Shown here in pieces: positions 22,319-34,563 of a stretch of DNA of 64,000 nt. The stretch's first letter is position 1. The number at the start of each line of letters is the position of its first letter. Position numbers and translations under genes: made by a program. The stretch covers positions 1,736,001 to 1,800,000 of the forward strand of contig JAJQJQ010000005.1 of assembly GCA_028622995.1 (NCBI GenBank). Reading direction: 5' to 3'. Source of the DNA: Panagrolaimus kolymaensis (taxonomy: Eukaryota > Nematoda > Chromadorea > Rhabditida > Panagrolaimidae). The notes under the pieces were generated by a model. It was not told the origin of the DNA. It saw only the letters and a list, made by a program, of their open reading frames with translations, and did not search any database.

Positions 22319-25300
22319 ATAAAAAAAAGTTCAAGCATATGCAAGTTGTTAACATTAATTTTAATTGGCTTTAAAACACTATTGTTTGTTATCACTGATG
22401 GCATCCAATTCTAACAACAACCACAAACATTTTTTTTCTCCCTCTTTATTTTTTTTTCTTTTTTCGAGACCAAAAACAAAAGTTCAATTTATTTATTTTT
22501 TTACCTACTTTCACTAACAAAAAAAAGTATTACTCCATTTTTTTTTTGGCAGATTAATACTTTCACTACCCCAAAAAAACAGCAATAATTGATTACTATT
22601 TTTTAAAAAAAAGTAGTAAGTACATTTTATAAATATTATTTCATAAACAAAATAATACCAAAAAAAGAAAAATCAAAATCAAGCTTTTTTAAATATATAT
22701 AATAATTCCAAACATGTATGTGTATGCATGAAGCGCAACAACAACAACTACCACGACGACGACTTTTTTTTTTGTTTAGTCTTTTTTCCCTCTTCTTCGT
22801 TTTTTTTTATTATTTTTTATTCCCCGTAAATCCTCTCAACGCTTATATTTTATTTTTCTTCCTTCTAAAAAATTCTGAGGCTCAAAAAAAAAAAGCAAGT
22901 TTGATGGTGGTGGTTGCTGATTTTGCTCTGATGTTACTACTGATGGAAGAGGAAAGAGAAGAGAGAAGTCATAAAACTATGGAAGGGGAAGAAGAAAAAG
23001 AAAAAATACCGAAGAAGTAATATATCGTTGTTGTATATGGCGATGATGATTGTACATACATGCACGCGTGTGCTCTGCGAGTGACAGGCAGAAGAATGGT
23101 GCACACGCAGCACACGTTACTTGTTGTTTTATATATTTAACATTCCAAAAATGGTTGTGAGTTTTGGAGCAAAAGTTTTTTCATCTGCAAACACGTACAC
23201 ATACATGCAATTCCTTCTTCTTCGCTTTCTATCATCGCCAGCCGGTGAGCACAGAAAAAGAAAAAATCAAGAAAAAAAGAAAGCAAGCGTTCATGAAAAA
23301 ATTTGGTATACAAAAAATATACATATATTTATTTATTTTTGCGTGCGTGTGTGACGACGCCGACCACTAAAAAAAGGCAACATTCAACCAGCCGGCTTTG
23401 ATCTAAAAAAGTCATCACTCATATGCTTTTTTTGACTGACCATTTCCTCACATTTACCTCGCAACCGCCTCTGCCACTTTTTTTTTGCTGTTGCATACTT
23501 GATTATTCATTTCCCCTAAAGGGAAAAGAAATAAAATTTTTTGTTTGATTATTGTCGTCAAACAAATAAATTTGTTATACAAAAGAGGGACGACGACACC
23601 CATCCTCCTTTTTTTGTGGTGGAAATGATGATTCAAGGTTCCGGTTAGGGTCTTTTCGAAGAAAAAAAAGAAGAAGAGAAGAATAAATGAATAAATGATT
23701 CAGGTTTCAAAGATGCACGAACACGCATGAACGGAAAAAAAATAGATTTTCTTTTTGGGGTTCAACTTGACTTTTTTTTAATCATCGTTTAAGTTGAAGA
23801 AAATAAATGGAAGAGAAAGAAAAAGAAAATCTGTTATTAGACGGTTATTTAAAAGATTATATGAAAAAATAAGAAAAAAGAAAAGGTTGAGTTGAGTGAC
23901 TTTGTTCTTCAGAGGAAGAAAGAATAAAGAAAGAAAAAAGTTAAGTTAAATTGACTGTAAAAAATTCTTTTTTTAAGTCGTGAAAAGAGGAACAGGAACA
24001 TCGAAGACGAGAGGAAGAATGGAAGGAACGTTGAAAGACTGAAAACACAAAAGAAAAGTTTGCGTTACGTAAGTTAATGTTTAAAAAATGGCTAAAGAAT
24101 TCGAGACTTTTTTGAAGGTACTTAAATTTTTGTGTGCAATTCGAAAACTCTGATTAAATCTACCTAAAAAAAACTTTTGTCATCACTAATTTTTTCTTTA
24201 ATGACCACTGGCGTTTTTTTTTCTATCGGTGGCAATGACATTGTACAACAGAAAACAAATTAAGGGTCATCTCTCAATTTTCTCTCGATTTTTTTCGTCC
24301 CGCATTAGAAAAAATCAAGAAGAAGAAAAAATTGGGGAATGCCCTTCTTCTTTTTTTATTTCACCTTCTTTCCGATTAAAGAAAGAAGACAACAACCGTT
24401 TTTGATTTACAGAGAGGAGACACGTCGACGACGACTAAAAAAAATGATGATTACGTTTTTGAGACATTTGAAAAGTAAAAAAAAAGTTGTACAGTTTTTT
24501 TCATCGCCGTTAATTTTTTATTTTTTACAAAAAAAATAATATTGAAAATTAGCAACTGCGACGACGATGTTTGACGTTGATTGTGACAGTTTTTTTTAGA
24601 GCGATGAATATGAATGGCATTCATTAAAAGCAAAAATTAAAAACAAACAAAAGAATATATTTGTTTCATTATTCCATTTTTTGTAATTATTTATCAATCA
24701 AGAAAAAAGAAAGGAAAAACTAGACGACATTAAAAAAAATATTACAAAACAAATTTATTCTTGATTTTTATTTTTACAAGAAGCACCCGATTGCTTGGTT
24801 ATATGAAAAATATTTAAAAAAAAGGGAAGAAGCAGACGCCGAAGATTTCTTTTAATAAAAAAAGTTGCAATTTGTTTAAAGCTTTAAAAAAAGAGAGAAA
24901 GAAAAACTTTTTAACGCTTTTTATTTTACGAAGAAAAAAATAAGACAGACAGTAGCCTAAAAATAAAAATAAAAATAAAAAATGAATGATTTTGGGATTT
25001 TTTGGAACCTAAGAAGCAAGCAAGCAAAAGCCTCGAAAGAAGATGATTGCAACAAAAATAAATAAAAGATGCAGGGGAATTTAGAAAAAGCATGTTAGCG
25101 TCGTTGAAGCGTGTCACCACCGCCAAGCATCGTTGTCTCAGAAATAAGAAGAAGATGGGAGAAAAAAAAAGTTTTTAGTGGAAGCTTTTGGAGAATCCGG
25201 GAAGCAAACAATCAAAAAATAAAATATAAAATCAAGATTTTCATCGTCTTTGAGGACAACGACGACGACGAAGAAGAAGATGCAAACCCTCCTCCTCCGC

Positions 25301-26030
25301 CGCCAACATTTTTACTTCGAATCAAATCGAGAAGAAGAAGAAAAAAAGTTTTAAAGCTTCTAGCAATCGCCGCCTAATCTGTTGCTGCTTGCTGCTTGCT
25401 GCTGAATGAAGTTGTTGCTCATTATTTAGCTGCTGCTGAATAACTAACTGCTTCTTCTTTAACCTTCGCGAACCTCCAACATCACCGCCATCCATTAACA
25501 TCGCCGCCTTCAGATGAAGAAGACGACGACGACGAAGGAAAGAAAAAAGGGAAGAAATTTTTTTTTATGTTTTTCTTCCATAAAAAAAGTTTTAAAACTA
25601 AAAAACTCTCTTTAACTCCGCCTTTTTTAGTAAAAAAAAGGTTTTTTTCTTTGCATTTTTCAATTTTGAAGAATTAGAAAGCAACACGATGATAATGAGT
25701 GGGAGTTTTATTTTTTACAACTAAAAAACGAAGGTTTCTTTGCATACACACATTTTTTTAGCCTTCAAAATTTTTAACAAATAAAAATAAATGAATGAGT
25801 AATCTGCTCTTGCTGCAACAAAAAGAAAAGTTGAAAAAAATTAAAGAAATTTGTAAAAAAAAACAGTAACCAATTAGTATAGTGAAAAAAGTAAAGTAGT
25901 AATAATGACCAGCGATGAGGTTTTTTTTTATTTCAAGATGTTACTATTACTATTTTGTTAAAGAACAAAAAAAATATGGCAGTAATTTATTTTTAGCAAT
26001 AAATAGAAAAACCAAAAAGATACAAGATGA

Positions 26031-26067
26031 TTACTATCTTTCATGCTAAAGTCTTTGAGGATAGTAA
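26031..26067. repeat. possible inverted-order member of the GATAGTAA palindrome family
   Basis: TTACTATC at 26031 and GATAGTAA ending at 26067 with arms in the opposite order from the other copies. It could be independent. Confidence 0.35.
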
Positions 26068-29000
26068 ACGAAAAGCTGCAATAATTTGTAAATAATGTTT
26101 ACTTTCATTATTTAAATTTTTGTTGATTAAATTTAAAAAAATTTCTCAAAAGCAATTAATTTATTGAATGTGTGAAAATTACATTCACAAATTAACAACA
26201 CATTCCATCGTCCTTTCCTATCACCACTTAATTTTTTTTAACTTTAATACCAAAAGTCATAAATTTCTTTTGCACATTTTTTTCTCAAATTATTTTTTTC
26301 AAATAATCAAAAACGTTTAAAATTGCAAAAATGAATGGGAAGAAAGTTAAAAAAGTTGTATCATAAAAAAAAGACGAAGAGAAGAGGGGCGATAATCGTC
26401 GTTTTTGTCGTTTTTGATTTTGATGGTGGCGATTTCTTTTTTAATTCGTTTCCTATTTTTCTTTTTTCTCAAACAAAAACAAAAAATAATAATAATTCTT
26501 TGTTCCGGAAAAAAATGCAAAAAGTTTAGTTTTAAACAAAAATTTCAAAAATAAAAAAAAGAAGAAACGAAAATAATAACCAAAAATATTTATTTTTGAA
26601 AAATAAATACAAAATCGCAGCCAGAAGAAGGATGGATGGAGCAGATTAAATACCCCCGATTAAAGCAGCAGCAACAACATAAATGCACGTCGAAAAAAAA
26701 GGAGAATAAAAGTGAAACTGAGGAATCAAAAAAAAGTTTTTTTGGAGAGGGTATTAAAAAGGTGCATGAATCATCAGAGCCCCGCCAGCCAACCTCTTTT
26801 CCTACAAAATCAAAAAAAAAAGTTTGGGTGGAGTATTGTTTTTTTTTAATGTCATCGGGAAAACGCCTAAAGGGATGACAATAAAAGTGGATGGATGATA
26901 AAGTGAATTGTAATTAGTAAAGTAAGTAGAGGGGATGAGTCAGAAGATAATAAAAAATAAAATGGAATTTATTCTTCTTTCTTTTACTTCCATGAATTAT
27001 CGGCGTAAGTTTTTTTTACTTTGAAAGAGGATAGAAAAAAAAACAATAAACAGAATGAATGATTAATTTATTATTTTTAAAATGGGTTTGGGAATTTGCA
27101 AAGTAATGAAATAATCAAAAAAAAATTTGGGAGTACTCGTTTTATGAAAAATATCGTCATTTTTAGATTACTATCCTCAAAAGATTTTTTTCTTCTTCGA
27201 AGATTTGTAACGTATTTTTTTTTTCTTACTCATGATTCTTATACCATAACTCCTTCCTTCACTTAATGTCTTTTATATGCACAATTACAATTTTAAAAAA
27301 CCCTAATAAAGTATCGATGATTCAGCCGCCACTTAGAAATTGAAATCTCCCACGTCATTTTTTTTGTTTTTGTCCTTGAATCTTAAAAAATAACAAAAAC
27401 AATTTCACATCTTCTTAATCAAAGTTATGTTATTGCAAAAATGTCAAAATGAAAAAAAAACTTGAACAATTTTATGTTCCTTTTTATTTTATTTTTTGGG
27501 ATGAAATGTAATTTAACTGCCGCCGCCGCCTCTCTGCAAAACCATTATTTTTTTCTTTATTGAGGGAAAATTAGAAATTAAATAACAATCATCCAACAAA
27601 AAATCAGTCTAAGCGACGTAGGTAAAAAATACGCAATTTTAATAACATTTTTTTATTGGATTTTTTTCTCGTAAAGGATTATTGAATGATAGATAGATGA
27701 ACGGTAAAACTCCTCACAGTTTTTATTTTTAAATTTACTATTTCCGTTCTAAAACTTTTGAATTCAATTTCTTTGCTACTTACAAAAGCCACTAATCCTT
27801 AATCTTTTTCTATTTTTGCGATAAAAACCTTTTAAACTTAACTTCGCAAATTTAATTCACACAACTAAAACCCAAAAAATTCCACCAAAAAAACTTTTAA
27901 CATCTTTTTTGTATGTACAAAAATAAAAAAGTTTACTACCTATGCTCCTAAAAATGATGCAAGCACAAAGTTGAAGGAAGGAAAATAAAAGACAAAAGAA
28001 TATTTGCGCAAGCTTTTTTTCTTCTTCTGTCGTCTTTGGAAGCTTCATTTTTTTTTTGTTCATAGTTGCTTGCTTCTTCATTTGGATAATGGATTATTAC
28101 GCAGTTGTGTTACTTCTTATTCATTTTCTTTTTTTCTTCGCCACCACAATCACCAACTAACTAACTAACTAACTTACTCAATCAGCGTTATCGTCGTCGT
28201 TGTCGTCGACGACCGGAATTCATTCAGAATCAGTCTGCCTCTCACTAAACAATGTTTTAAAGAAGCCAATGAGAGAAAGAAAAAGTTTTAAAAGCTTCAA
28301 TAAAAAAAAAGTTGGTTAGTTTTTGGTTGTTGCGTCCTTGTTTGCTCGACGACTTTTAGCATCTTTCTTCTTTCTTATTTTTTTACTCTTGATGATTATT
28401 GTTGTGTCTCGGTAGCAAACTTTGATTAAGAATGGAGGTAATGTGAAAAAAGTAAAAATAAAAAATAAAGGGGAAAAAGAAGTACGAAAAATGTGAAATT
28501 AAGCAACTTTAAATAAGAGAAAAATGACCTTTGGATGAAAGTGGCAGTAAAAATAAACACGTAACAAAAAAAATTTGTGATACCTAAAAGCTTGAATCAG
28601 AATATCTGACTGACTGTGATTTAACATTTTAGATTATTTGCGCATATATAAAGTCAAAAACAAAAGAACGCCCTCCCTTTTCTGACTTTGAAAGTAAACG
28701 AAACAGACAAAAAAAATGTAAAACAAATGCAAAGTATTTCCAGATTAAAAATGAATCATTCAATAAATATATGTGTCAAAGGTTAATCGAAACAATCCGT
28801 TCCATCAAAGCAATAAAAAATGCAGAATCTGTTACCTTAAAATTTCATTAGGAAGTCTCTTTAAAGTTTCTTCACAAAAGTTTTTTCTGGATCAAATTTA
28901 AAAAAATCTTCACAACATAAAATTTTTTAAGTAACACCATTTACAACAAAATCCTTTTCCAAATCTTTTTTTTCTCATTTTCACCTCTTCCGCCATTCAA

Positions 29001-29710
29001 CAATAAAAAAAAATTTGAGTGGGTTTTTAAATGATATTTAAATAAATATATTTTATATTTTAGACTTGAATAAAAATGAATTCATCGTCGTTCATTGTTG
29101 TCACACTTCGTTGCTCATCTTTTTATTCGTTCGTTTATCGTATTTCTGCTGTCAGCCTTCCTTCTTTTTTATTATTATTTATGTTTGAACTTTTTCTTAT
29201 CGTCTTTTTTTTTGTTTGGTAATCAAAGAAAAAGTTGCATATGTTGTTGCAAAACTTATTTTTCGCCTCTTCAATCCGATTACAAAACTTAACAAATCAG
29301 CCGTCTTTTTCGCGCACTAAAAAAGAAGAAGAAAGGATTGAAAGGCAAAAAAATGAAGGAAAGAAGCTTGCTTGCTTCTTTATTTGTGCTCGATTTGCGC
29401 CAACGCAATTTATTTCTATTTCTAAAAACAAATACAAACAATTTAAAAAAAATAAATGTGGATTGAGGAATGAAAAATTGTTAGTTAGTTTTATGAATTT
29501 AGAAGAAAAAAATTTATAATTAGAAAAAATTTAGAGCTTTGAAATCGATGGATAAAAATAAAATTCAAAAAAATTACATGAAAGATGTAAGATTTAGAAA
29601 AGGTGAAAACAGAGTTGCCACCAGAGGTGTTCAATCTCTTTTTAAAGAGAAGCGCGCTTAGCCAACCAACGCTTGCCATAAAGAGACGCTTTTTGAAAAG
29701 AGATTTTTTT

Positions 29711-29744
29711 TCTCTTTTTGCTAAGCGCGCTTAGCAAAAAGAGA
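29711..29744. repeat. perfect 34 bp palindrome
   Basis: Half-site TCTCTTTTTGCTAAGCG meets its exact complement CGCTTAGCAAAAAGAGA with no spacer. It is 90 bp inside the left end of the hAT relic; part of it (AAGCGCGCTTAGC) recurs at about 29652. Subterminal repeats of hAT elements often bind transposase, which is a likely role. Confidence 0.85.
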
Positions 29745-29944
29745 TGACTTCGCTTTAAAAAAAAGAGATGGCTTTTCTTTTCCTATTTTTTCTTTGACAA
29801 AGATGATTTTTTTTATACAAAAAGATTTATTTTTTCGTTACAAATGAAAGGATTACTTATGTTTATTATCGATGCAATTATATAATTAAAAATTTGAAAA
29901 TTTAAATATTAAAATAAAAAAGCAATAAAGAACGATATAAAATA

Positions 29945-30689
29945 TAATTACGAATAGTTGATTCTTTCAAAGTACTTCTTTCTGCCGGTGTTAACAATTT
30001 GGGGAGCTAAATAGACGTTCGATACTAGCAGACGACGCTGGAATACAAAGGATTTCTCGTGCAAGCTTTGCAATTCGAGGATAATTTGTGCCGTTTTCCC
30101 TCCACCATTTTAATAAATCAAATCCATTTGGGTCAACTGTAACATGATAATATGATAATAATTCAACATGAACTTCATTTCCCATTTCGTTTAGAAAAGG
30201 ATTACTCGGTGGTTGAACAATGGCTCTATCATCAATATTATTTTTTCCAACTTTTTCTTCAAATAATTTCTTTGCCTTTAAGAAATTTTCTTCACCAACT
30301 AATGTCAATAAATCATTCTTGATTGACGGGTCTAAAATCATGGCTAAATAATGTGATTCAGTGATTAATGATTTTTTCTTGAACAATAAAACTTTGTAGC
30401 AAGATGAAGCCAAATTCTTTTCTAAGATATTTGATGAATTCATTAAAGAGGAAAAATGGGTTTCAAGTTCATATACAGCTTTCAAGACTAATTGGATTGT
30501 GGGAGATGTTTGCCCTTCAAGCATTCTTATTGCCTTTTGAAAGGGTGAAAAAACAAGAAGAAAAGTTTGTAAATTAACAATATTATTTCGAATTTTTACA
30601 AAATTAATCCAATGTTCAGCATTTTTATCTTTCTTTAGCACGATATCAATTTTGTTAAAATCTTCTTCAGATAGCTTCAAGAAGTTCAA
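29945..30689 (-). pseudogene. hAT transposase, C-terminal fragment with terminal frameshift
   Basis: The open part (30689 down to 29991) is 232 aa and ends in the hAT dimerisation domain: DLLKWWRENGTNYPRIAKLA then ILCIPASSASIERLFSS. The frame then breaks at about 29995; the expected continuation (IVNTGRKKYFERI) is found one frame over and stops at about 29945. On the upstream side CGTTTAG/GT at about 30690 could be an intron acceptor, but no exon with the BED finger or the first two DDE-type acidic residues was found. It cannot encode an active transposase. Confidence 0.85.
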
Positions 30690-31914
30690 TACCTAAACGA
30701 CACTTTTTAAAACAAGTAAAAAAAAGCGTTAAAAAAGACTGAGAGAAAAATAAATAAAAATTACTAAAAATACCAAAAAATAATAGTTAAGTTTCTTGGC
30801 AAAACAAAAAAGCAATATATATACATATATTTTTAAAATAAAATATCTGATGCAATGAGTTCGGAAAATTGAAGGAACAAAAGTGTTGTGTGTTGTCGGC
30901 GAGGTTTGTCTTAAATAACTTTATTTCCAAATCCAAATAATCGATAAAGGTTACTTTCACAGCCACTAACGATGGCGCGCAAAAAGAAAGAAAATTTGAA
31001 ATAGGGTTATAGGCAACAACAAAAAATGATGACTAAAGTTTGAAGAGAAATAATTACGAAATAAGGATATTAAGAAAAATAAGAAAAAAAAGAAAATATA
31101 AACATCGCAGATGTCTGGAAAATGTAACACCTGGAGAACATCGAAATCTTTAAGAAAAATATGTAATTTTTTTTTAAAATCTATGTTTACAATATTATAA
31201 ATCGCATAAAAAAATAAAAGTTAAAAATAAATGATATTTTTTAACAAGATAAAAATTTGTTTCATTTTTTTGAATGCAAGCGTTGCATCTCTTTAAAAAA
31301 AAGAGAATTGCATCTCTTTTTAAAAAAGAGACAAGAACATTGGGGCCTTACCTGCGGTAAGTCCCTCAAACTAAACAATCACACAAAAAAAATCTTCGGA
31401 AACGTTACATTTTTACAATCAAAACGTGGACATTAAACGCTTTAAAGTATTTTTTGAGAATCCTAGGGAGTGCAAATGTTTTTATGAATTCTAAAAAATT
31501 ATCAAAGGGGAGATTATGTGCTTTTTTAGAGGGTGCAAAATTGGAAAAAATAGAGTGCTCAAACACCCATGTGTGTCTACAACAATACAATTAAAATAAA
31601 CATCATTGTGCTTACACATTCCATTTTTCATGGTAAATTTTGGAGCCCTGCCTACGGCAGACCTCCTAAATTTTACAAAAAGATCAATTACAATAATCAA
31701 TGAGACATTTTACATAAAGAAAATCTACGGAACTGCTTACGGTAGTCTCAACATTATATATTTCATCACAATAACAATAAACAATAGGGCCTTTCGGATC
31801 CTGAGTCAATCTTCACTCCATTCCATATCTCTCATATTTGGTTACATCTTAACCCATTCAAAGTCCATTCAATAGGCAAATTACACATGGGCCCTTCAGG
31901 CCCCAAAACACATT

Positions 31915-32710
31915 TCAACCCAAAAACAACCAAATATCGAACCAAACACAATTAAACATTCGCCCGAACACAACTAAACATTCACTCGAAAACAACTAAA
32001 CATTCAACCAAAAACAACTAAATCTCCACCCAAAAATAATCTTAAATCTCACCAAAAACAACTAAATGGCCACTCAAAAATCATCTTACATCCCACCAAA
32101 AACAACTAAATCTCCACCCAAACATCCCACCAAAAACAACTAAATCTCCACCCAAACATCCCACCAAAAACAACTAAATCTCCACCCAAACATCCCACCA
32201 AACACAATTAAACATTCGCCCGAACACAACTAAACATTCACTCGAAAACAACTAAACATTCAACCAAAAACAACTAAATCTCCACCCAAAAATAATCTTA
32301 CATCTCACCAAAAATAACTAAATCTCCACCCAAAAATAATCTTAAATCTCACCAAAAACAACTAAATCTCCACCCAAACATCCCACCAAAAACAACTAAA
32401 TCTCCACCCAAACATCCCACCAAAAACAACTAAATCTCCACCCGAAAACCATCTTACATCTCACCAAAAACAACAATATCTCCACCCAAACATCCCACCA
32501 AAAACAACTAAATCTCCACCCGAAAACCATCTTACATCTCACCAAAAACAACAAAATCTCCACCCAAACATCCCACCAAAAACAACTAAATCTCCACCCG
32601 AAAACCATCTTACATCTCACCAAAAACAACTAAATCTCCACCCAAACATACCACCAAAAACAACTAAATCTCCACCCAAACACAATCTTACATCTCACCA
32701 AAAACAACTA
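31915..32710. repeat. minisatellite array, about 34 bp unit, with higher-order copy
   Basis: Units such as AACAACTAAATCTCCACCC followed by AAACATCCCACCAAA repeat with a 34 bp period, interspersed with longer units containing AATCTTACATCTCACCAA. A block beginning ACCAAACACAATTAAACATT at about 31941 recurs at about 32197, so part of the array was duplicated as a 256 bp unit. The opposite strand is open and would encode WWDVWVEI-type repeats, which I regard as accidental. Confidence 0.85.
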
Positions 32711-33124
32711 TGCAGACAATCAGAGAAAAACAAATTTTTCACTTCCAAAATGCAACAAAAAAAACACAAAGGGAAACATTCGTGTCGAGAAAATTTTCAC
32801 GAAATGCAAATTTAAACTGGTCAAAACATATCAATGTTTGACTCTCCGAAGCGTGAGACCAACATATTCGGAATCAGCGTAAAAAACTGATCTAGACTAT
32901 CGGGACAAAACAAAACAAAAGCAGAACCGACATACAGACAAACACGACACTCCAAATTAAAAAGGAAGAAAGGAACGCTTTTAAAAAAGAGACGTTTCTC
33001 TCTCTTTCTCTCTCTTTTTTTCAAATTCGCGCCAAATTCTCTCTCCTTTCTCTCTCTTTTCTTATCAAAATTCATCGCTTCACTTTCTCTTTTCGTTCGC
33101 AAGCGAAGCGTTTGAACACCTCTG

Positions 33125-33484
33125 GTTGTGATTAATGGTTGTAAAAATGGAGATGAGCTTTGTTACACAACTACGGTGTTAAAAAACAAGCACCAAAATT
33201 TTTTTTACAATTATAAAATAAAATAATTAATGATTTTGTGTTTTATTGCAGTTTGATAAATTCCGCTAATATGGTATCATACAAATCAACGGACCTTTTC
33301 AAAAACTTTAAAATACCCTAAAAGGCATTCAAAAAGTGTCTCACTGCCAATAATAGTTTTTCAATGATTTCAAACATTTTCCCTTCTTTGTTTCTTTCTT
33401 CTTCTTTGTTTTTGTTGCTGTTCTTTTTTTCAAGTTTTATCAATCGATCAATTATTGTTACACACATATCTTTTGTTAAAAATA
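33125..33484. other. intergenic, nothing recognised
   Basis: Spacer between the hAT relic and the F-box gene. No feature beyond T-rich tracts. Confidence 0.5.
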
Positions 33485-34563
33485 ATGTCTGATGCAACTA
33501 TGGAATTGCCGTTAGAAATATGGGATGAAATTGTAAGATACTGTGATGCTAAAACATGGAGAAATTTAAGTCGAACTTGTCAACTTCTTTATCAACGATA
33601 TCGTCAAATTCTCTTTGATCCAGTGGAAGATCTTTCTGGTCCATCATATGAAAACATGTGTTCAAGATTTGGTATTATTGTAGTGGATGATCTTGAAATT
33701 CTTCATGGAAATTATAAACCTTCAAGAACTATCTCATCGTATGTTACTCCACCTTTGATTGCGTCCGATCAACCATGTGTTAAGAAATATTGGCTGCTAT
33801 CAAGGATATTGATTCGTTCTGAAAAAGCTTTACCCAATTTATCTTCAATGCTGTCTCAAATTCTTCGATGTCATGTTAGCCAACTGATTATAGAAAACAA
33901 TAATTTAACTTGGAAAGAATTTTGCTTGTTGACCGAATCTCAAAATGTTAATGTCTTGATCCTTATTGGAACGAAAGTCACCTATACGAAGAATAAACTT
34001 GTTCCACTTGAATGCATTATATCTCGAATTCCTATGGCTCACAATATTTAGTAAGTTTGGTTTTACAATTTTATGTTTACGAAAGGTTTCAATGGAGACC
34101 TTTTTATGCCTTGCTAACTCATCGACTAACTTTATCATTTGTTGTTTTTCAGCCTTCATCCATTTGCTGCATCATTGAAAACTGCTTCAAGGCTGCTATC
34201 ACAGAAACATGAAAACAAGATCGAAAAATTGGGCTTGGTCGAAATAAATGGCGATATGAAAGGAAGAGAATTTTACCGATGGTGTTTGGTAAGTTTGTTT
34301 TCCATTGAAATATCTCTTTTTTGTTTAAACTTTAGTGATGTTTATGGTTTACTGTAAGCATCAACAGCAAAGATTAGCTTTAGGATTGCATTTCTTCTTA
34401 GATTGTTCTAATTATGTACATGTTTCAGGACAATTTGGCATCTGACGCTTCATTATTTTTTGACTTCAGCTACAAAAAACCGTTCTGTCTTCGAAACTTT
34501 GAATTTGAAATGAAATTTAATCATATGGCAAAACGAGCTGGATGGGAATGTGATTTTCAATAA
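33485..34563 (+). CDS. F-box domain protein
   Basis: Exons 33485-34050, 34153-34288 and 34429-34563 close in frame to 278 aa. Residues 7-45 (LPLEIWDEIVRYCDAKTWRN then LSRTCQLLYQRYR) are a good F-box, which binds Skp1 and brings substrates to an SCF ubiquitin ligase. The C-terminal part ends in FEFEMKFNHMAKRAGWECDF; it has no repeat type I recognise (no WD40, LRR or FBA consensus). This is typical of the many rapidly evolving nematode F-box genes. The gene begins 360 bp after a transposon relic. Confidence 0.8.

Larger units (their letters stand above)
19548..29621. other. 10 kb gene-poor, low-complexity region upstream of ifb-1
   Basis: No convincing exon on either strand: all open frames are Lys/Phe- or Arg/Glu-rich products of A/T homopolymers, purine tracts (GAAGAAGAAA) or triplet runs (GACGACGACG near 24430 and 25260, CTGCTG near 25380, TCGTCGTCG near 28190, AACT repeats near 28160). 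The only structured content I can name is the cluster of GATAGTAA/TTACTATC palindromes. The position behind a tissue-regulated filament gene is compatible with cis-regulatory sequence, which is inference. Confidence 0.6.
29622..33124. mobile_element. decayed hAT transposon, about 3.5 kb
   Basis: Terminal inverted repeats: left CAGAGGTGTTCAA at 29622, right end TTGAACACCTCTG at 33112-33124. Flanks GTTGCCAC (29614-29621) and GTTGTGAT (33125-33132) fit the hAT target pattern nTnnnnAn but match at only 5 of 8 bases. AAAGAGA / TCTCTTT words are repeated in the subterminal regions at both ends and near 31300. Inside lie a C-terminal hAT transposase fragment (- strand), a 34 bp perfect palindrome and an 800 bp tandem array. 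No N-terminal transposase sequence is recognisable. Confidence 0.75.

Noticed and set aside
22718..23020. 100-codon open frame beginning MCMHEAQQQQLPRRR
   Set aside because: It consists of homopolymer and purine-tract translation (Phe runs, then Glu/Lys runs) with no splice context or homology.
25111..25377. 88-codon open frame with poly-Asp/Glu and poly-Pro
   Set aside because: It arises from GACGAC / CCTCCTCCG triplet runs in the low-complexity desert.
30690..31300. Search for the missing N-terminal transposase exons upstream of the hAT fragment
   Set aside because: Only AT-rich non-coding sequence; no BED finger cysteines or DDE-type motifs in any frame.
32396..32629. Repetitive - strand open frame (WWDVWVEI repeats) as a repeat protein
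   Set aside because: The frame is open only because the array unit lacks stops in that frame; the array mixes unit lengths that break it, and there is no promoter or signal peptide.
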